From: Lachnospiraceae bacterium
GTDB lineage: Bacteria; Bacillota; Clostridia; Lachnospirales; Lachnospiraceae
Assembly (NCBI GenBank): GCA_014804365.1
Contig: JAAUZX010000026.1
Location: forward strand, 41,730 to 105,729
Direction of reading: 5' to 3'
Length of the DNA: 64,000 bases
Below are positions 38,430-48,144 of this stretch, one piece after another (position 1 is the stretch's first letter; each line of letters begins with the position of its first letter). A program made the translations under genes and the position numbers. The notes beneath the pieces are model-generated. The model was not told the DNA's origin, ran no database searches, and saw nothing but the letters and a program-made list of their open reading frames with translations.

Positions 38430-39350
38430 ATGAAATACAAAGTAGTGGTATTCGGCGTAAAGGATACTTCAGAAAATATCGTGAACTTCATACAGGAGCA
38501 GATCTGTCCGGTGGATCTGGTGATCACCATCAGCCCGGAGGTGACGAAGAAAAATCAGGTGTCGGGGTATAAGGGGTTGGCGATTCTGACAGAGAAATAC
38601 GGGATTCCGGTGCATGAGGCGGACAGCTATTTTCTGACGGATGAAAAGACGCAGAAGTTTATACAGGAAAATGAATTTGATATCGGTATTTCCATGGGAT
38701 GGCAGAGACTGATACCGCCATCTGTTCTGGATGCGTTCAAATATGGTATCTACGGATTTCATGGGAACTGCGGGTATCTTCCTTTCGGCAGAGGGCGGTC
38801 GCCGCTGAACTGGTCTATCATTCTGGGGGACACAAGATTCAATCTGAATATGTTCCGCTATGATGAGAAGGCGGACAGCCCCAATGTATTTGCAACGGAG
38901 ATGTTTTCCATCACGCCCCATGATGATATTCGGACGGCGCAGTATAAGAACATGATCTGCTCCAAGAATCTGATCCGGAAACTTCTGAAGGCCTATGAGG
39001 AGGATAATATCGTGATACGCACGGAGTCTAAGGACTATGACTCGTGGTATAATAAACGGACGGCGGCGGACGGCAAGATCGCCTTCCATGCAAGAACAAG
39101 GGAAATCTACAATCTGATCCGCGGTGTGGCGGCGCCTTTTCCGGGGGCATATGCCATGATCGGAGAAGAGAAGGTGACGGTATGGGAAGCGCATCCTTTT
39201 GATGAGATGATCGACTTCTCTGCATATGCGCCGGGCGAGGTGATTGATATTTTCGACGGTAAACCGATAGTGCGTACGGTGGACGGTTCATTGCTGATTG
39301 ATCGGTACGAGTGCGCAAGACAGATCGCTGTGGGGGATGTACTGGCGTAG
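38430..39350 (+). CDS. Formyltransferase-family protein (candidate sugar N-formyltransferase)
   Basis: DIGISMGWQRLIPPSVLDAFKYGIYGFHGNCGYLPFGRGRSPLNWSIILGDTRFNLNMFRYDEKADS; Asn-His-type core appears as FHGN. Confidence 0.8.
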   Translation: MKYKVVVFGVKDTSENIVNFIQEQICPVDLVITISPEVTKKNQVSGYKGLAILTEKYGIPVHEADSYFLTDEKTQKFIQENEFDIGISMGWQRLIPPSVLDAFKYGIYGFHGNCGYLPFGRGRSPLNWSIILGDTRFNLNMFRYDEKADSPNVFATEMFSITPHDDIRTAQYKNMICSKNLIRKLLKAYEEDNIVIRTESKDYDSWYNKRTAADGKIAFHARTREIYNLIRGVAAPFPGAYAMIGEEKVTVWEAHPFDEMIDFSAYAPGEVIDIFDGKPIVRTVDGSLLIDRYECARQIAVGDVLA

Positions 39351-39415
39351 GTTAAATAATAACATGTGAAATGTAACACCCGCAATTAAATTATCAAAGA
39401 TAGAAAGGCATTAAT

Positions 39416-40576
39416 ATGTCAGAGGCGATTCGAGTTCTGCATGTGCTGGGCGGCGTGGGTCTGGGCGGCGCGGAGAGCCGCATCATGGATCTGTATCGGC
39501 AGATGGACAGGAACGAAATACAATTTGATTTTCTCGTTCATAGCGAAGCTATGAACAAGAGCATTAGCTCTGCTATGAACAAGAGGAAGCCGGAATTTTA
39601 TGACGAAGATATTCTGAGTCTGGGCGGACATATCTACGTGCTTCCCAAGTTTAAGGTATATAATTACTTAAGCTACAGGAAAGCGGTGCAGGACTTTTTC
39701 AGACAGCACCAGGAGTTCCGTGTGGTACAGGGGCACATGACCAGCACGGCGGGTATTTATCTGCCGATTGCGAAGAAATACGGGATTCCCGTTACGGTGG
39801 CACATGCCAGAAACGCGGGAGTGGTCAAAGGTTTAAAGGGAATCGCGACGAGATTTTTCAGACGAGGTCTCGCGCAGAAAGCGGATTTCTGCTTTGCATG
39901 TTCCAAGCTTGCCGGAGAAGATGTATTCGGGGAAGCGGCGATGGATGGAGGAAGGGTGAAGATCATTTACAATGCCATTGATGCCGCCGAATTTACTTAT
40001 GATCCCAAGGTGCGTGCGCAGGTGAAGGAGCGGTTGGGACTGAAGGAGGAGCTGGTGATCGGACATGTGGGGCGGTTTAATTATCAGAAGAATCATCCAT
40101 ATCTGATCGATATTTTTGCCAAACTATGTGAAATAAGACAGAATGCAGTACTTCTTATGCTGGGAGAAGGTCCCGATCAGGAGAACATCAGGGAGAAGTG
40201 CCGTATGCTGGGAATCGAGGATAAGGTCAGATTCCTCGGCAATCAGAGGCGGCCGCAGGACTATTATCAGGCCATGGATATTTTTCTGTTACCCTCTTTC
40301 TTTGAGGGGCTTCCCGGTGTGCTGGTGGAAGCGCAGGCGGCAGGACTTAAATGTTTCGTGTCCGATACGATCACGAGAGAGGCTGCGGCAACAGATCTGG
40401 TGACGTACCTGAGTATTGAACAGCCTGCCGAGGCGTGGGCGGAGCAGATCGCCGAGGCGGCAGAGTATGAACGGCAGAATACTTTTCAGAGAATGAAATC
40501 TGCCGGATTCGATGTAAAGACGCAGGCGGCGGATTATCGCTTGTTTTATGAGAGAGGAGACAGTTCGGGGCTATGA
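39416..40576 (+). CDS. GT4 family glycosyltransferase, carrying an in-frame palindromic insert
   Basis: VLHVLGGVGLGGAESRIMDLYRQM...LPSFFEGLPGVLVEAQAAGLKCFVSDTI. Confidence 0.92.
   Translation: MSEAIRVLHVLGGVGLGGAESRIMDLYRQMDRNEIQFDFLVHSEAMNKSISSAMNKRKPEFYDEDILSLGGHIYVLPKFKVYNYLSYRKAVQDFFRQHQEFRVVQGHMTSTAGIYLPIAKKYGIPVTVAHARNAGVVKGLKGIATRFFRRGLAQKADFCFACSKLAGEDVFGEAAMDGGRVKIIYNAIDAAEFTYDPKVRAQVKERLGLKEELVIGHVGRFNYQKNHPYLIDIFAKLCEIRQNAVLLMLGEGPDQENIREKCRMLGIEDKVRFLGNQRRPQDYYQAMDIFLLPSFFEGLPGVLVEAQAAGLKCFVSDTITREAAATDLVTYLSIEQPAEAWAEQIAEAAEYERQNTFQRMKSAGFDVKTQAADYRLFYERGDSSGL
39533..39586. repeat. In-frame palindromic/direct repeat insert within GT4 CDS
   Basis: GTTCATAGC-gaa-GCTATGAAC (39536-39556), then AGAGCattaGCTCT, then a second GCTATGAACAAGAG (39572-39585). 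Confidence 0.75.
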
Positions 40577-41682
40577 AGAAACTGTTATTGATCGTGCCGT
40601 CCCTGCATCAGGGCGGATTAGAGAAGGTATGCGCGGCGACTGCGAGGCTTATGAAGCCGTATTTTGATGTACAGATCGCCATCTTTGATTCCCGTAATGT
40701 GGCGTATGATATCAAAGGAATTCCGGTGGCAGATCTGCGCCTGCCCAGCCGTCCGGACAAGCTCGGTAAGATTATCAATGTATTAAAACGCGGCTGGAAA
40801 CTGCGCAGCCTGAAGAAGAAAGAGCAGATCGACATTGCTTACAGCTTCGGTCCGACCGCGAACCTTGCAAATATTGCGTCCGGCGGCAGAGGACACCGGT
40901 GGCTTGGTATCAGAAGCTATATGGATATGGGTAATCCGAGACAGATCCGCCTGTTCTGTAAGAGCGCGGACAGAGTGATCTGCTGTTCGGAGACCATTTG
41001 CCGTGAAGTACAGGATAAATATCATTGCAATAAAGCGGTGACGCTGCAGAATCCCTTTGACATGAAGGAAGTGAAAGAGCTGTCCGAGCGGGAGGAGGCG
41101 GAGATTCCTTGGAGTGATGGGCGAATTCTTATTTCCATGGGACGTGAGGACACGGTCAAGGGCTTCTGGCACCTTATGAAAAGTTTTGCCCTGGTGCATA
41201 GGAAACTGCCGGATGTGAAGCTCATGATCATCGGAAAAGGAGAATTTACAGATTACAGAGAGCTGGCGGTCGGGCTTGGCATTGATGATGCCGTCTATTT
41301 TACCGGTCTTAAGAAGAACCCGTATCCCTATCTGAGAAAGGGAAGCATGTATGTGTTGACGTCTTATTATGAAGGATTCCCCAACGCCATGGTGGAAGCG
41401 ATGTCCATGGGACTTCCCGTGATTGCAACAGACTGTATGACAGGTCCGAGAGAGATACTGGAAGACAAATATGGTATTCTGATTCAGAATATGAGCCCTG
41501 ATGTGGATTTTGATCCTGAAAATATCACAGATGAGGAGAAAAGTCTGGCGCAGCAGATCATGACGCTTCTGGAAGATCGGGATAAGATGGAACATTATCG
41601 GGAGATGGCACGTAGGCGCGCAGCGGACTATACTGCGGAATCTTACGTGGAGAAGATACGGGAGTGGGCCAAAATGCAATAA
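40573..41682 (+). CDS. GT4 family glycosyltransferase
   Basis: LLIVPSLHQGGLEKVCAATARLMK...ILISMGREDTVKGFWHLMKSFALV...LTSYYEGFPNAMVEAMSMGLPVIATDCMTGPREIL; ATGA overlap upstream. Confidence 0.92.
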   Translation: MKKLLLIVPSLHQGGLEKVCAATARLMKPYFDVQIAIFDSRNVAYDIKGIPVADLRLPSRPDKLGKIINVLKRGWKLRSLKKKEQIDIAYSFGPTANLANIASGGRGHRWLGIRSYMDMGNPRQIRLFCKSADRVICCSETICREVQDKYHCNKAVTLQNPFDMKEVKELSEREEAEIPWSDGRILISMGREDTVKGFWHLMKSFALVHRKLPDVKLMIIGKGEFTDYRELAVGLGIDDAVYFTGLKKNPYPYLRKGSMYVLTSYYEGFPNAMVEAMSMGLPVIATDCMTGPREILEDKYGILIQNMSPDVDFDPENITDEEKSLAQQIMTLLEDRDKMEHYREMARRRAADYTAESYVEKIREWAKMQ

Positions 41683-41728
41683 AGAATTTTTTGCGGAGAA
41701 TGAGGATGGGAAGGTAAGTAGGGAAGTA

Positions 41729-43531
41729 ATGCAGAAAGAGACAGTGAAGAGAAAAGCGGCGTTATTCGGCTTGATTATCTTAATGCTATATACCAATTTT
41801 ATAACATTGCAGGCGAGCTGCCATGTTGCCAGAAGGCTGTTAATGACGAAACCTGCATATATATTATGCAATTTGTTGTTACTGACGGCTGTTTACTGCA
41901 TTATAGCTTCTTTTTCGCCGTCGCCATGGATAGCGGGCGTTATATTCAGTACGGCATGTACCGTATGGGCCTTGGTAAACGACTACGTATATGCGCTGCA
42001 CGGACAGGTATTTACATTAGCGGAGATTTCCAACGCAAAGACGGCGCTGCATGTGATGGATGTGACATTGCTGCTGAAGAAAACACCGTTGATTTTCGGT
42101 ACGGCGGTTCTGATCATATACGGTTCCTCTATTGTGCTATGTTATTTGCAGAAAAGAGTTGTTGCGGGGGAGGAAAAAATATCCGGGAGAAAAGCTGTGA
42201 TATGCAGAATTGCGCTTTTGATCGCCGGTGGGTGTATTCTGTGGGTGGTGTCGTTTCCGGCAAAGAATCTGCAAAGTGTGATATTAAGGGATTGGACATC
42301 CAGAAATACTTGTATTGAAGAAGGATATCCCTTGTATGTGTATGCCAATGTCTTCTTGAATGATATTAAAATTACACAGCCTGACGGTTATGATGAAGAG
42401 CTTCTGACTGATTATGAGGATTATAAGGATGACAAGGAAGATGTCGGTGAGCAACTGCCGGATATTATACTGATTTTAAATGAATCCTTCTATGATTTGT
42501 CAATTTTGGGTGATCTGCAGACTGATGTACCTTATATGGAAAATTATTACAGTATAGACAATGCGATCAGAGGAAATGCGGTAACATCCGTGATTGGCGG
42601 GGCGACGAACCGTTCGGAGTTTGAGCTGCTGACAAGCAATACAAACTACTTATTAGGGGAACTTACGCCCTTTAATGTTCTGGATATGTCCTATACGAGC
42701 AGCATCGTAACGAATTTAGAGGAGTGCGGATATTACACAATGGCGGCACATCCGGCGGACGGCGGGAATTATAACAGGATTGAAAGCTATTCCGCTATGG
42801 GATTTGACGAAAGATTTTTTAAAGAAGATTTTGAAAACTATATGTATTATGGAAAACGAGAATGGATGATGGATGAAGGCGCTTATCACAATTTGATCAC
42901 ATGGTATGAGAGCAGAAAAGCCGATCATGACAAAATTTTCACATATTTGCTTACCATGCAGAATCACGGTGATTATATGATGAACGATGCGGAGGAAGCA
43001 CTCGTTCATGTTTCCGGGTACAGCGGTGATCTGGAAAAGGAATTAAACGAATACCTTTCCTGCGTACGTCTCAGCGATATTGCGTTTAAGAAACTTACAG
43101 AGTATTACTCAGGGAAGGAACAGCCCGTCATCATATGCATGGTAGGGGATCATGCACCGAATTTTATACGGGAAGTTGCGGAAATTGATTCTCCTAAGCA
43201 GGAGATTCTGGCGCGGGCAACGCCGTTTATTATATGGGCAAATTATGATATTGACAGTGAGGATATGGGAGTGATCAGCGTAAACGGATTGGTTCCGCTT
43301 TTGTTAGAAAAGGCGGGAGTGGAGAGTCTGCCGTATTATCACTATATAAACCGTATGCGGGAAACGGTTCCGGTGACGGGAAGCTTCGGAATGATCATGG
43401 ACGCAGAGGGAGAAATATTTTCTTATTACGACGATATGGAGCACTCTGACATGGTTTGGAAATATTTGTATCTATCCTATAATAATTTGCAGGAAGAGAG
43501 CGTACAAGGCTGGTTTCATCTTGAAAATTAA
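41729..43531 (+). CDS. LTA synthase/sulfatase-family membrane phosphoglycerol (or phosphoethanolamine) transferase-like protein
   Basis: N-terminal TMs, DIILILNESFYDLSILGDL, TNRSEFELLTSNTNYLL, VIICMVGDHAPNF. Confidence 0.82.
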   Translation: MQKETVKRKAALFGLIILMLYTNFITLQASCHVARRLLMTKPAYILCNLLLLTAVYCIIASFSPSPWIAGVIFSTACTVWALVNDYVYALHGQVFTLAEISNAKTALHVMDVTLLLKKTPLIFGTAVLIIYGSSIVLCYLQKRVVAGEEKISGRKAVICRIALLIAGGCILWVVSFPAKNLQSVILRDWTSRNTCIEEGYPLYVYANVFLNDIKITQPDGYDEELLTDYEDYKDDKEDVGEQLPDIILILNESFYDLSILGDLQTDVPYMENYYSIDNAIRGNAVTSVIGGATNRSEFELLTSNTNYLLGELTPFNVLDMSYTSSIVTNLEECGYYTMAAHPADGGNYNRIESYSAMGFDERFFKEDFENYMYYGKREWMMDEGAYHNLITWYESRKADHDKIFTYLLTMQNHGDYMMNDAEEALVHVSGYSGDLEKELNEYLSCVRLSDIAFKKLTEYYSGKEQPVIICMVGDHAPNFIREVAEIDSPKQEILARATPFIIWANYDIDSEDMGVISVNGLVPLLLEKAGVESLPYYHYINRMRETVPVTGSFGMIMDAEGEIFSYYDDMEHSDMVWKYLYLSYNNLQEESVQGWFHLEN

Positions 43532-43616
43532 GTGAAATCTTTTACAACACGGCGGCATTTATGTGCCAGAGTTTTGATGCGGCAAGTAAAGTATATAGAA
43601 GAGACGGGTTGATTCC

Positions 43617-44717
43617 ATGAGAAAGATTGCATTTCATTTAAATTGTTTAGAGCAGGGCGGCGCGGAGCGTGTGGTCACGAATCTGGCGAATCAGTTTGCG
43701 AAAGAGGGATATGAGGTCATGATCGCCACGGAATGGTACGGCGAGAATGAATTTCAGATTGATTCTAAGGTGAGACGCGTTCATGTGGGACTGCGCGAGG
43801 GGGATGATAAGAAACACCGTCTCGTTCAATTCATGCTCCGCGTGAAGTATCTGAGGAAGTTTCTGAAAGAGGAGAAGCCGGATATTCTGATTCCTTTTGC
43901 GAGGAAAGCGCTCTACAGAGGTTTGATGGCAGCGTATTTTATCAAAATACCGGTGCTTATTTCTATCAGGACGGACCCGGCGGGACATTATGAGGAGCGG
44001 TCTGATAAGATACAGATTCCGCTGCTGTTTCCGCGGGCGGACGGGTGTGTCTTCCAGACAGAGGGAGCGAGAGACTTTTTCGCCCCAAGATTACAGAATA
44101 ATTCGCGGATCATCTTAAATCCTATTCATGATAAATATATCGGGGTGCCGATTCCGAAGGCACGGACCAAGACAGTGGTGCAGTCCGGCAGGCTGGTGGA
44201 CTTTAAGAATCAGCCTATGCTGATTCGGGCGTTTGTCAATGTGCACGCGAAGCATCCGGACTATGATATGAAAATATACGGTGGAGATTCCTTCGACGGA
44301 ACGAAAGAGATTCTGGAAGGGCTGATCGAGGAATACCATGCACGGGACTATATCCACCTTATGGGTGCCAGTGACAGTCTGGAGAAAGAGCTTACGGACG
44401 CTGCGCTGTTTGCCTTTACCTCGGACTGGGAAGGGCTTCCCAATGCCCTTATGGAAGCCATGGCGCTGGGGCTTCCCATTGTAGCCACGGACTGTCCGTG
44501 CGGCGGACCGCGGACGATTATGACTGACGGGGTGGACGGTCTGTTGATTCCCATCAAAGACCAGCAGGCGTTAGAGGACGGAATCAATCGTTTGATTGAG
44601 AATCCCGAACTGGCAGAGCAGCTTGGCAGCAATGCGCGCAAGATTGCAGAGAGGGCGAACAGCCAGGCGGTCTTCGAACAGTGGAGAGATTATATCGAGG
44701 AATTGTGCAAGGCTTAA
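43617..44717 (+). CDS. GT4 family glycosyltransferase
   Basis: IAFHLNCLEQGGAERVVTNLANQF...FTSDWEGLPNALMEAMALGLPIVATDCPCGGPRTIM. Confidence 0.93.
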   Translation: MRKIAFHLNCLEQGGAERVVTNLANQFAKEGYEVMIATEWYGENEFQIDSKVRRVHVGLREGDDKKHRLVQFMLRVKYLRKFLKEEKPDILIPFARKALYRGLMAAYFIKIPVLISIRTDPAGHYEERSDKIQIPLLFPRADGCVFQTEGARDFFAPRLQNNSRIILNPIHDKYIGVPIPKARTKTVVQSGRLVDFKNQPMLIRAFVNVHAKHPDYDMKIYGGDSFDGTKEILEGLIEEYHARDYIHLMGASDSLEKELTDAALFAFTSDWEGLPNALMEAMALGLPIVATDCPCGGPRTIMTDGVDGLLIPIKDQQALEDGINRLIENPELAEQLGSNARKIAERANSQAVFEQWRDYIEELCKA

Positions 44718-44729
44718 ACTGCGCAAGAC

Positions 44730-45698
44730 TTACTGAAGCATCCATTGCTTAAGATCATAAACCAGTTGTCTCGTGCGGAGGTCTGCGCCTTCATTAGTAA
44801 GATGATATTCCGTATCGTAGAAGTAATCATAATCTATAAAATAATCTCTGTAATCGGAAATGACGGGGCAGTCTACTGCTTCTTGCAGTTTGGTCTGAAA
44901 CTGTACATATTCTTCTGCGGGCGGCGTAAACTCACCATGGGCAATGGGGTATGCTGCGATCACCAGAGAGGCGCCGTGGTCTGACACGTATCGATTCAGT
45001 TCATTGAGCCGGTTAGTACATATTTCATTGACTTTGGGGACGCAAACGGATTTTTCGGTAAATGTGTAGCTTCTGGTTTTTCGTTCAAAAGTGACATCTC
45101 CATATTCATTAAAAGCAAACCGGCTGTAAACAGTTCCGAGATCCTGCTCATTTCCCTCTTTAGAAGCCCAAAGTGTCAAGGCTCTTTTGGCATATGTTGG
45201 GAATGAGAAATACATATCAGGGACGTCTTTCGGGCGTATAAGCCGCCATAACTGCGGGTGATTTTCAACAGCCAGCCATGTCGTGACCGGATCGGTAATT
45301 TTATCATGATCGGAGTATTCGGTATGTGCCACAATAATGATATCGCCTTCATTCAGATTCACTTTAGCCATTTCTTCGTGAAAAGCATTCCCCATACTGC
45401 CATGTAATCCCATATTGACTACAGGCATATCAAATGCCTCTTCCAGAATCTCAGAATTGATGCCAAAGGTGAGATTGGAATTGCCAATCAGTATGATTTT
45501 AGGTTCATCAATAGATTTCAGCCGTTCCATTTTATCGCATAAGGAAGCGGTGTAAGTGTAGCGGTACTGGGGCATGACAACAACGCCCATAAAGAAGACG
45601 AGCACTGTCAGAACACATAGTAGTTTCATGAGAAAACCAAGGGCTTCCGGCAACCTTTTTTTGTTAGAATTGGAAGTAGATAAATTGTGTCTGTTCAT
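44730..45698 (-). CDS. SGNH-type (DltD/AlgX-like) extracytoplasmic protein
   Basis: Membrane anchor, PKIILIGNSNLTFGINSEIL...VVNMGLHGSMGN, late D..H region DTEYHLTNEGADLRT; partner of the upstream MBOAT. Confidence 0.7.
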   Translation of the reverse strand: MNRHNLSTSNSNKKRLPEALGFLMKLLCVLTVLVFFMGVVVMPQYRYTYTASLCDKMERLKSIDEPKIILIGNSNLTFGINSEILEEAFDMPVVNMGLHGSMGNAFHEEMAKVNLNEGDIIIVAHTEYSDHDKITDPVTTWLAVENHPQLWRLIRPKDVPDMYFSFPTYAKRALTLWASKEGNEQDLGTVYSRFAFNEYGDVTFERKTRSYTFTEKSVCVPKVNEICTNRLNELNRYVSDHGASLVIAAYPIAHGEFTPPAEEYVQFQTKLQEAVDCPVISDYRDYFIDYDYFYDTEYHLTNEGADLRTRQLVYDLKQWMLQ

Positions 45699-47154
45699 AA
45701 GTATCTCCATAAGCTCCAAAGAAAATAATCATGCATAATGCCGCAATACTGATTAACCAGCGGAAAGCCGAACTCTGTTTGAAGAAAAAGGCTGTATAAG
45801 ATATTTTCTCCCGATAAATGATCGTATCAGTCCATAGCAGGATAAGCAGTGAGAGCGTGATGACAGCAAAAGTTTTTATGTCCGGAAAAAGGTCAAGGAA
45901 TCCGAAATTGAACAATTCCCGAATGCCGGGCTGTGTAACGGCATGACGGATCATGCTAAGAGCAGATGAAAGGTTCGGCATACAGAAGAACAGCCATGCG
46001 AAATCAATTAGGAGAAAAGTAATGACCCGGCTGCGCAAATGTGTGCTGAAACGGTTCTTTGCAGGCAGCTCGTGTCGGGACGCTTTTTTTATAACATTCT
46101 CTGCTATGATATAGAGGCCGTTCAGACCGCCCCAGATTACAAACGTCCATTCAGCACCGTGCCACAGACCGCTTAATAGAAAGACGATCATAGTATTGAC
46201 ATATTTGCGAAGAGTACCCTTTCGGTTGCCGCCAAGGGGAATATACAGATAATCTCTTAACCAGTTATTTAATGTGATATGCCATCTTGTCCAGAATTCA
46301 GACACACTTTCAGCGTGATATGGGGATTCAAAGTTATTACTTAATTGAAAACCAAGTATTCTTGCACTGCCGAGCGCAATATAGGAATAGCCGCCGAAAT
46401 CTCCGTAGATCTGGAAAGCGAAGAGTACCACGGCGAGAGCAATTTGCAGTCCGGAATAGTCCTGCCATGAGGCAAAGACAGGGTTGATAATGGCGGCAAT
46501 GTTATCTGATAACACCAATTTGAGAAACAAGCCCATAAGAATCAGGCTCAATCCCTCTTTTAAGTCAGACAGATGCAGATGAATCGGGGTGCGGAGCTGA
46601 TCTAAAATGGTTCCGGCACGCTCAATCGGTCCGGATACGAGTTTCGGGAAAAAAGCCAGATAGAAAGCAAATTTTATAGCATTTCTTTCAACGGGAATCG
46701 TCTGTCGATAAATGTCCACAGTATAACTGATAGATTGAAAAAGTATGAAAGAAATCCCCAGCGGTGGCAGAATACCTTCAATAACTGTAAGGATATCTGT
46801 TTGAAATAATGCTGTAATATGTTTTAGGTTATCCAAAAGAAAACCTGTATACTTGAAATAGCACAGAATTCCCAAATCAATAATAATAGTAAGCACAAAC
46901 AAGCTTTTTGCCAGGATAGCTTTGTTACGGCGCCTCGCTTGGTCGATTCCGATGCCGCTCAGCCAAGCCAGGAGAGTAATTCCTAGTAGTAAAGGGACAT
47001 AGCACGCATTTGCACAATAATAAAAGAAATAGCTGGCAGCCAGCAGCCAAATATACCGAAATTTATTTGGAAGTACTATATATATGGTATAGACGACCAA
47101 AAAAAATAGGAGATATTGAAAAGAATGAAATGCCATACGCATGCTCCGATTCAC
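45664..47154 (-). CDS. MBOAT family O-acyltransferase (AlgI/DltB-like)
   Basis: SFILFQSISYTVDIYRQTIPVERNAIKFAFYLAFFPKLVSGPIERAGTILDQL...EFWTRWHITLNNWLRDYLYIPLGGNRKGT...LSGLWHGAEWTFVIWG. Confidence 0.95.
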   Translation of the reverse strand: MNRSMRMAFHSFQYLLFFLVVYTIYIVLPNKFRYIWLLAASYFFYYCANACYVPLLLGITLLAWLSGIGIDQARRRNKAILAKSLFVLTIIIDLGILCYFKYTGFLLDNLKHITALFQTDILTVIEGILPPLGISFILFQSISYTVDIYRQTIPVERNAIKFAFYLAFFPKLVSGPIERAGTILDQLRTPIHLHLSDLKEGLSLILMGLFLKLVLSDNIAAIINPVFASWQDYSGLQIALAVVLFAFQIYGDFGGYSYIALGSARILGFQLSNNFESPYHAESVSEFWTRWHITLNNWLRDYLYIPLGGNRKGTLRKYVNTMIVFLLSGLWHGAEWTFVIWGGLNGLYIIAENVIKKASRHELPAKNRFSTHLRSRVITFLLIDFAWLFFCMPNLSSALSMIRHAVTQPGIRELFNFGFLDLFPDIKTFAVITLSLLILLWTDTIIYREKISYTAFFFKQSSAFRWLISIAALCMIIFFGAYGDTYEQTQFIYFQF

Positions 47155-47224
47155 ATTTTATATTTATATTTTATCAGATTTCCGTAAAATGACAATATGA
47201 GTTTAGGCGCTTCGACGTAACTTC

Positions 47225-47253
47225 TTGCCACATTTAAGGATAACGGGTATAAT
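47225..47253 (+). promoter_or_regulatory. Sigma-A-type promoter
   Basis: TTGCCA (47225-47230), 17-bp spacer, TATAAT (47248-47253). Confidence 0.65.
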
Positions 47254-47337
47254 GAAGTAATATCATAGGTGGTTTTATGATATGTGTGGTGTGTATAGTA
47301 TAAATCGGCACAATATAGAACAAAGAGGGAAAATACC

Positions 47338-48096
47338 ATGTTTTCATACGACGATTACAGACAGATTATCAGGATCATACAGTCTACCGGGAGGCAATGC
47401 GGCTATGCGGATGCTCTTGGAAAAGACAAATTCATCATTATGCGCCACGATGTGGAATACAGCGTGGACAGGGCTTATCAGTTGGCTAAGGTGGAACAGA
47501 GTATGGATTTCGTCTCCACATTCTTTTTCCAGTGGACAAATAATACTTATAATATTCTTTCCAGAAAAAATATGGATATGATCAAGGATATGCATGAGAG
47601 AGGACAACATATCGGGCTGCATTTTGCATTAAACGGTATGACGAATATGCAGCAAATTCGCGGACGCATTAAGATGGAGATGGAGATCTTAAGCGAGATG
47701 TTCGGATTCGAGATCACGGAATTCTCGGTGCACAGGCCGTCTAAGGACATCCTGCGGGAGAATATTAAGCTGGACGGTATTTTAAATGCATATCAGGATG
47801 ACTTCTTTACGTTCGCGGACAGAATCGATGAGAGTACATCTTTAAATGTGAAATATATGTCAGACGCAAATCATATTTGGCGTTACGGATATCCGGATGA
47901 GGAGAATATCAAGGGGTACGATAAGGTGCAGATCCTGACTCATCCTTTCGCATGGAGTAAGAAGGGATGCGGTAACTTCGACAACTACAGGGATCTGCTG
48001 CAGGAGAAGTACATAGAACTGGTAGAATCCGTGGATAATGAATGTAAAGATTTCGGTGAGTATCGGGAGTATTTCTTGGAGAAGAATGTACGTTGA
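47338..48096 (+). CDS. Polysaccharide-deacetylase-like (divergent CE4) protein
   Basis: FIIMRHDVEYSVDRAYQLAKVE, GQHIGLHFALN, QILTHPFAWSKKG. Confidence 0.7.
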   Translation: MFSYDDYRQIIRIIQSTGRQCGYADALGKDKFIIMRHDVEYSVDRAYQLAKVEQSMDFVSTFFFQWTNNTYNILSRKNMDMIKDMHERGQHIGLHFALNGMTNMQQIRGRIKMEMEILSEMFGFEITEFSVHRPSKDILRENIKLDGILNAYQDDFFTFADRIDESTSLNVKYMSDANHIWRYGYPDEENIKGYDKVQILTHPFAWSKKGCGNFDNYRDLLQEKYIELVESVDNECKDFGEYREYFLEKNVR

Positions 48097-48144
48097 TAGG
48101 GTAAGATGTAATGTGATAATTAAGTGATATCGGATGGGAAATAT

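Noticed and set aside
40783-41871. 362-aa minus-strand ORF
   Set aside because: Antisense to a clear GT4 gene; no recognisable domain.
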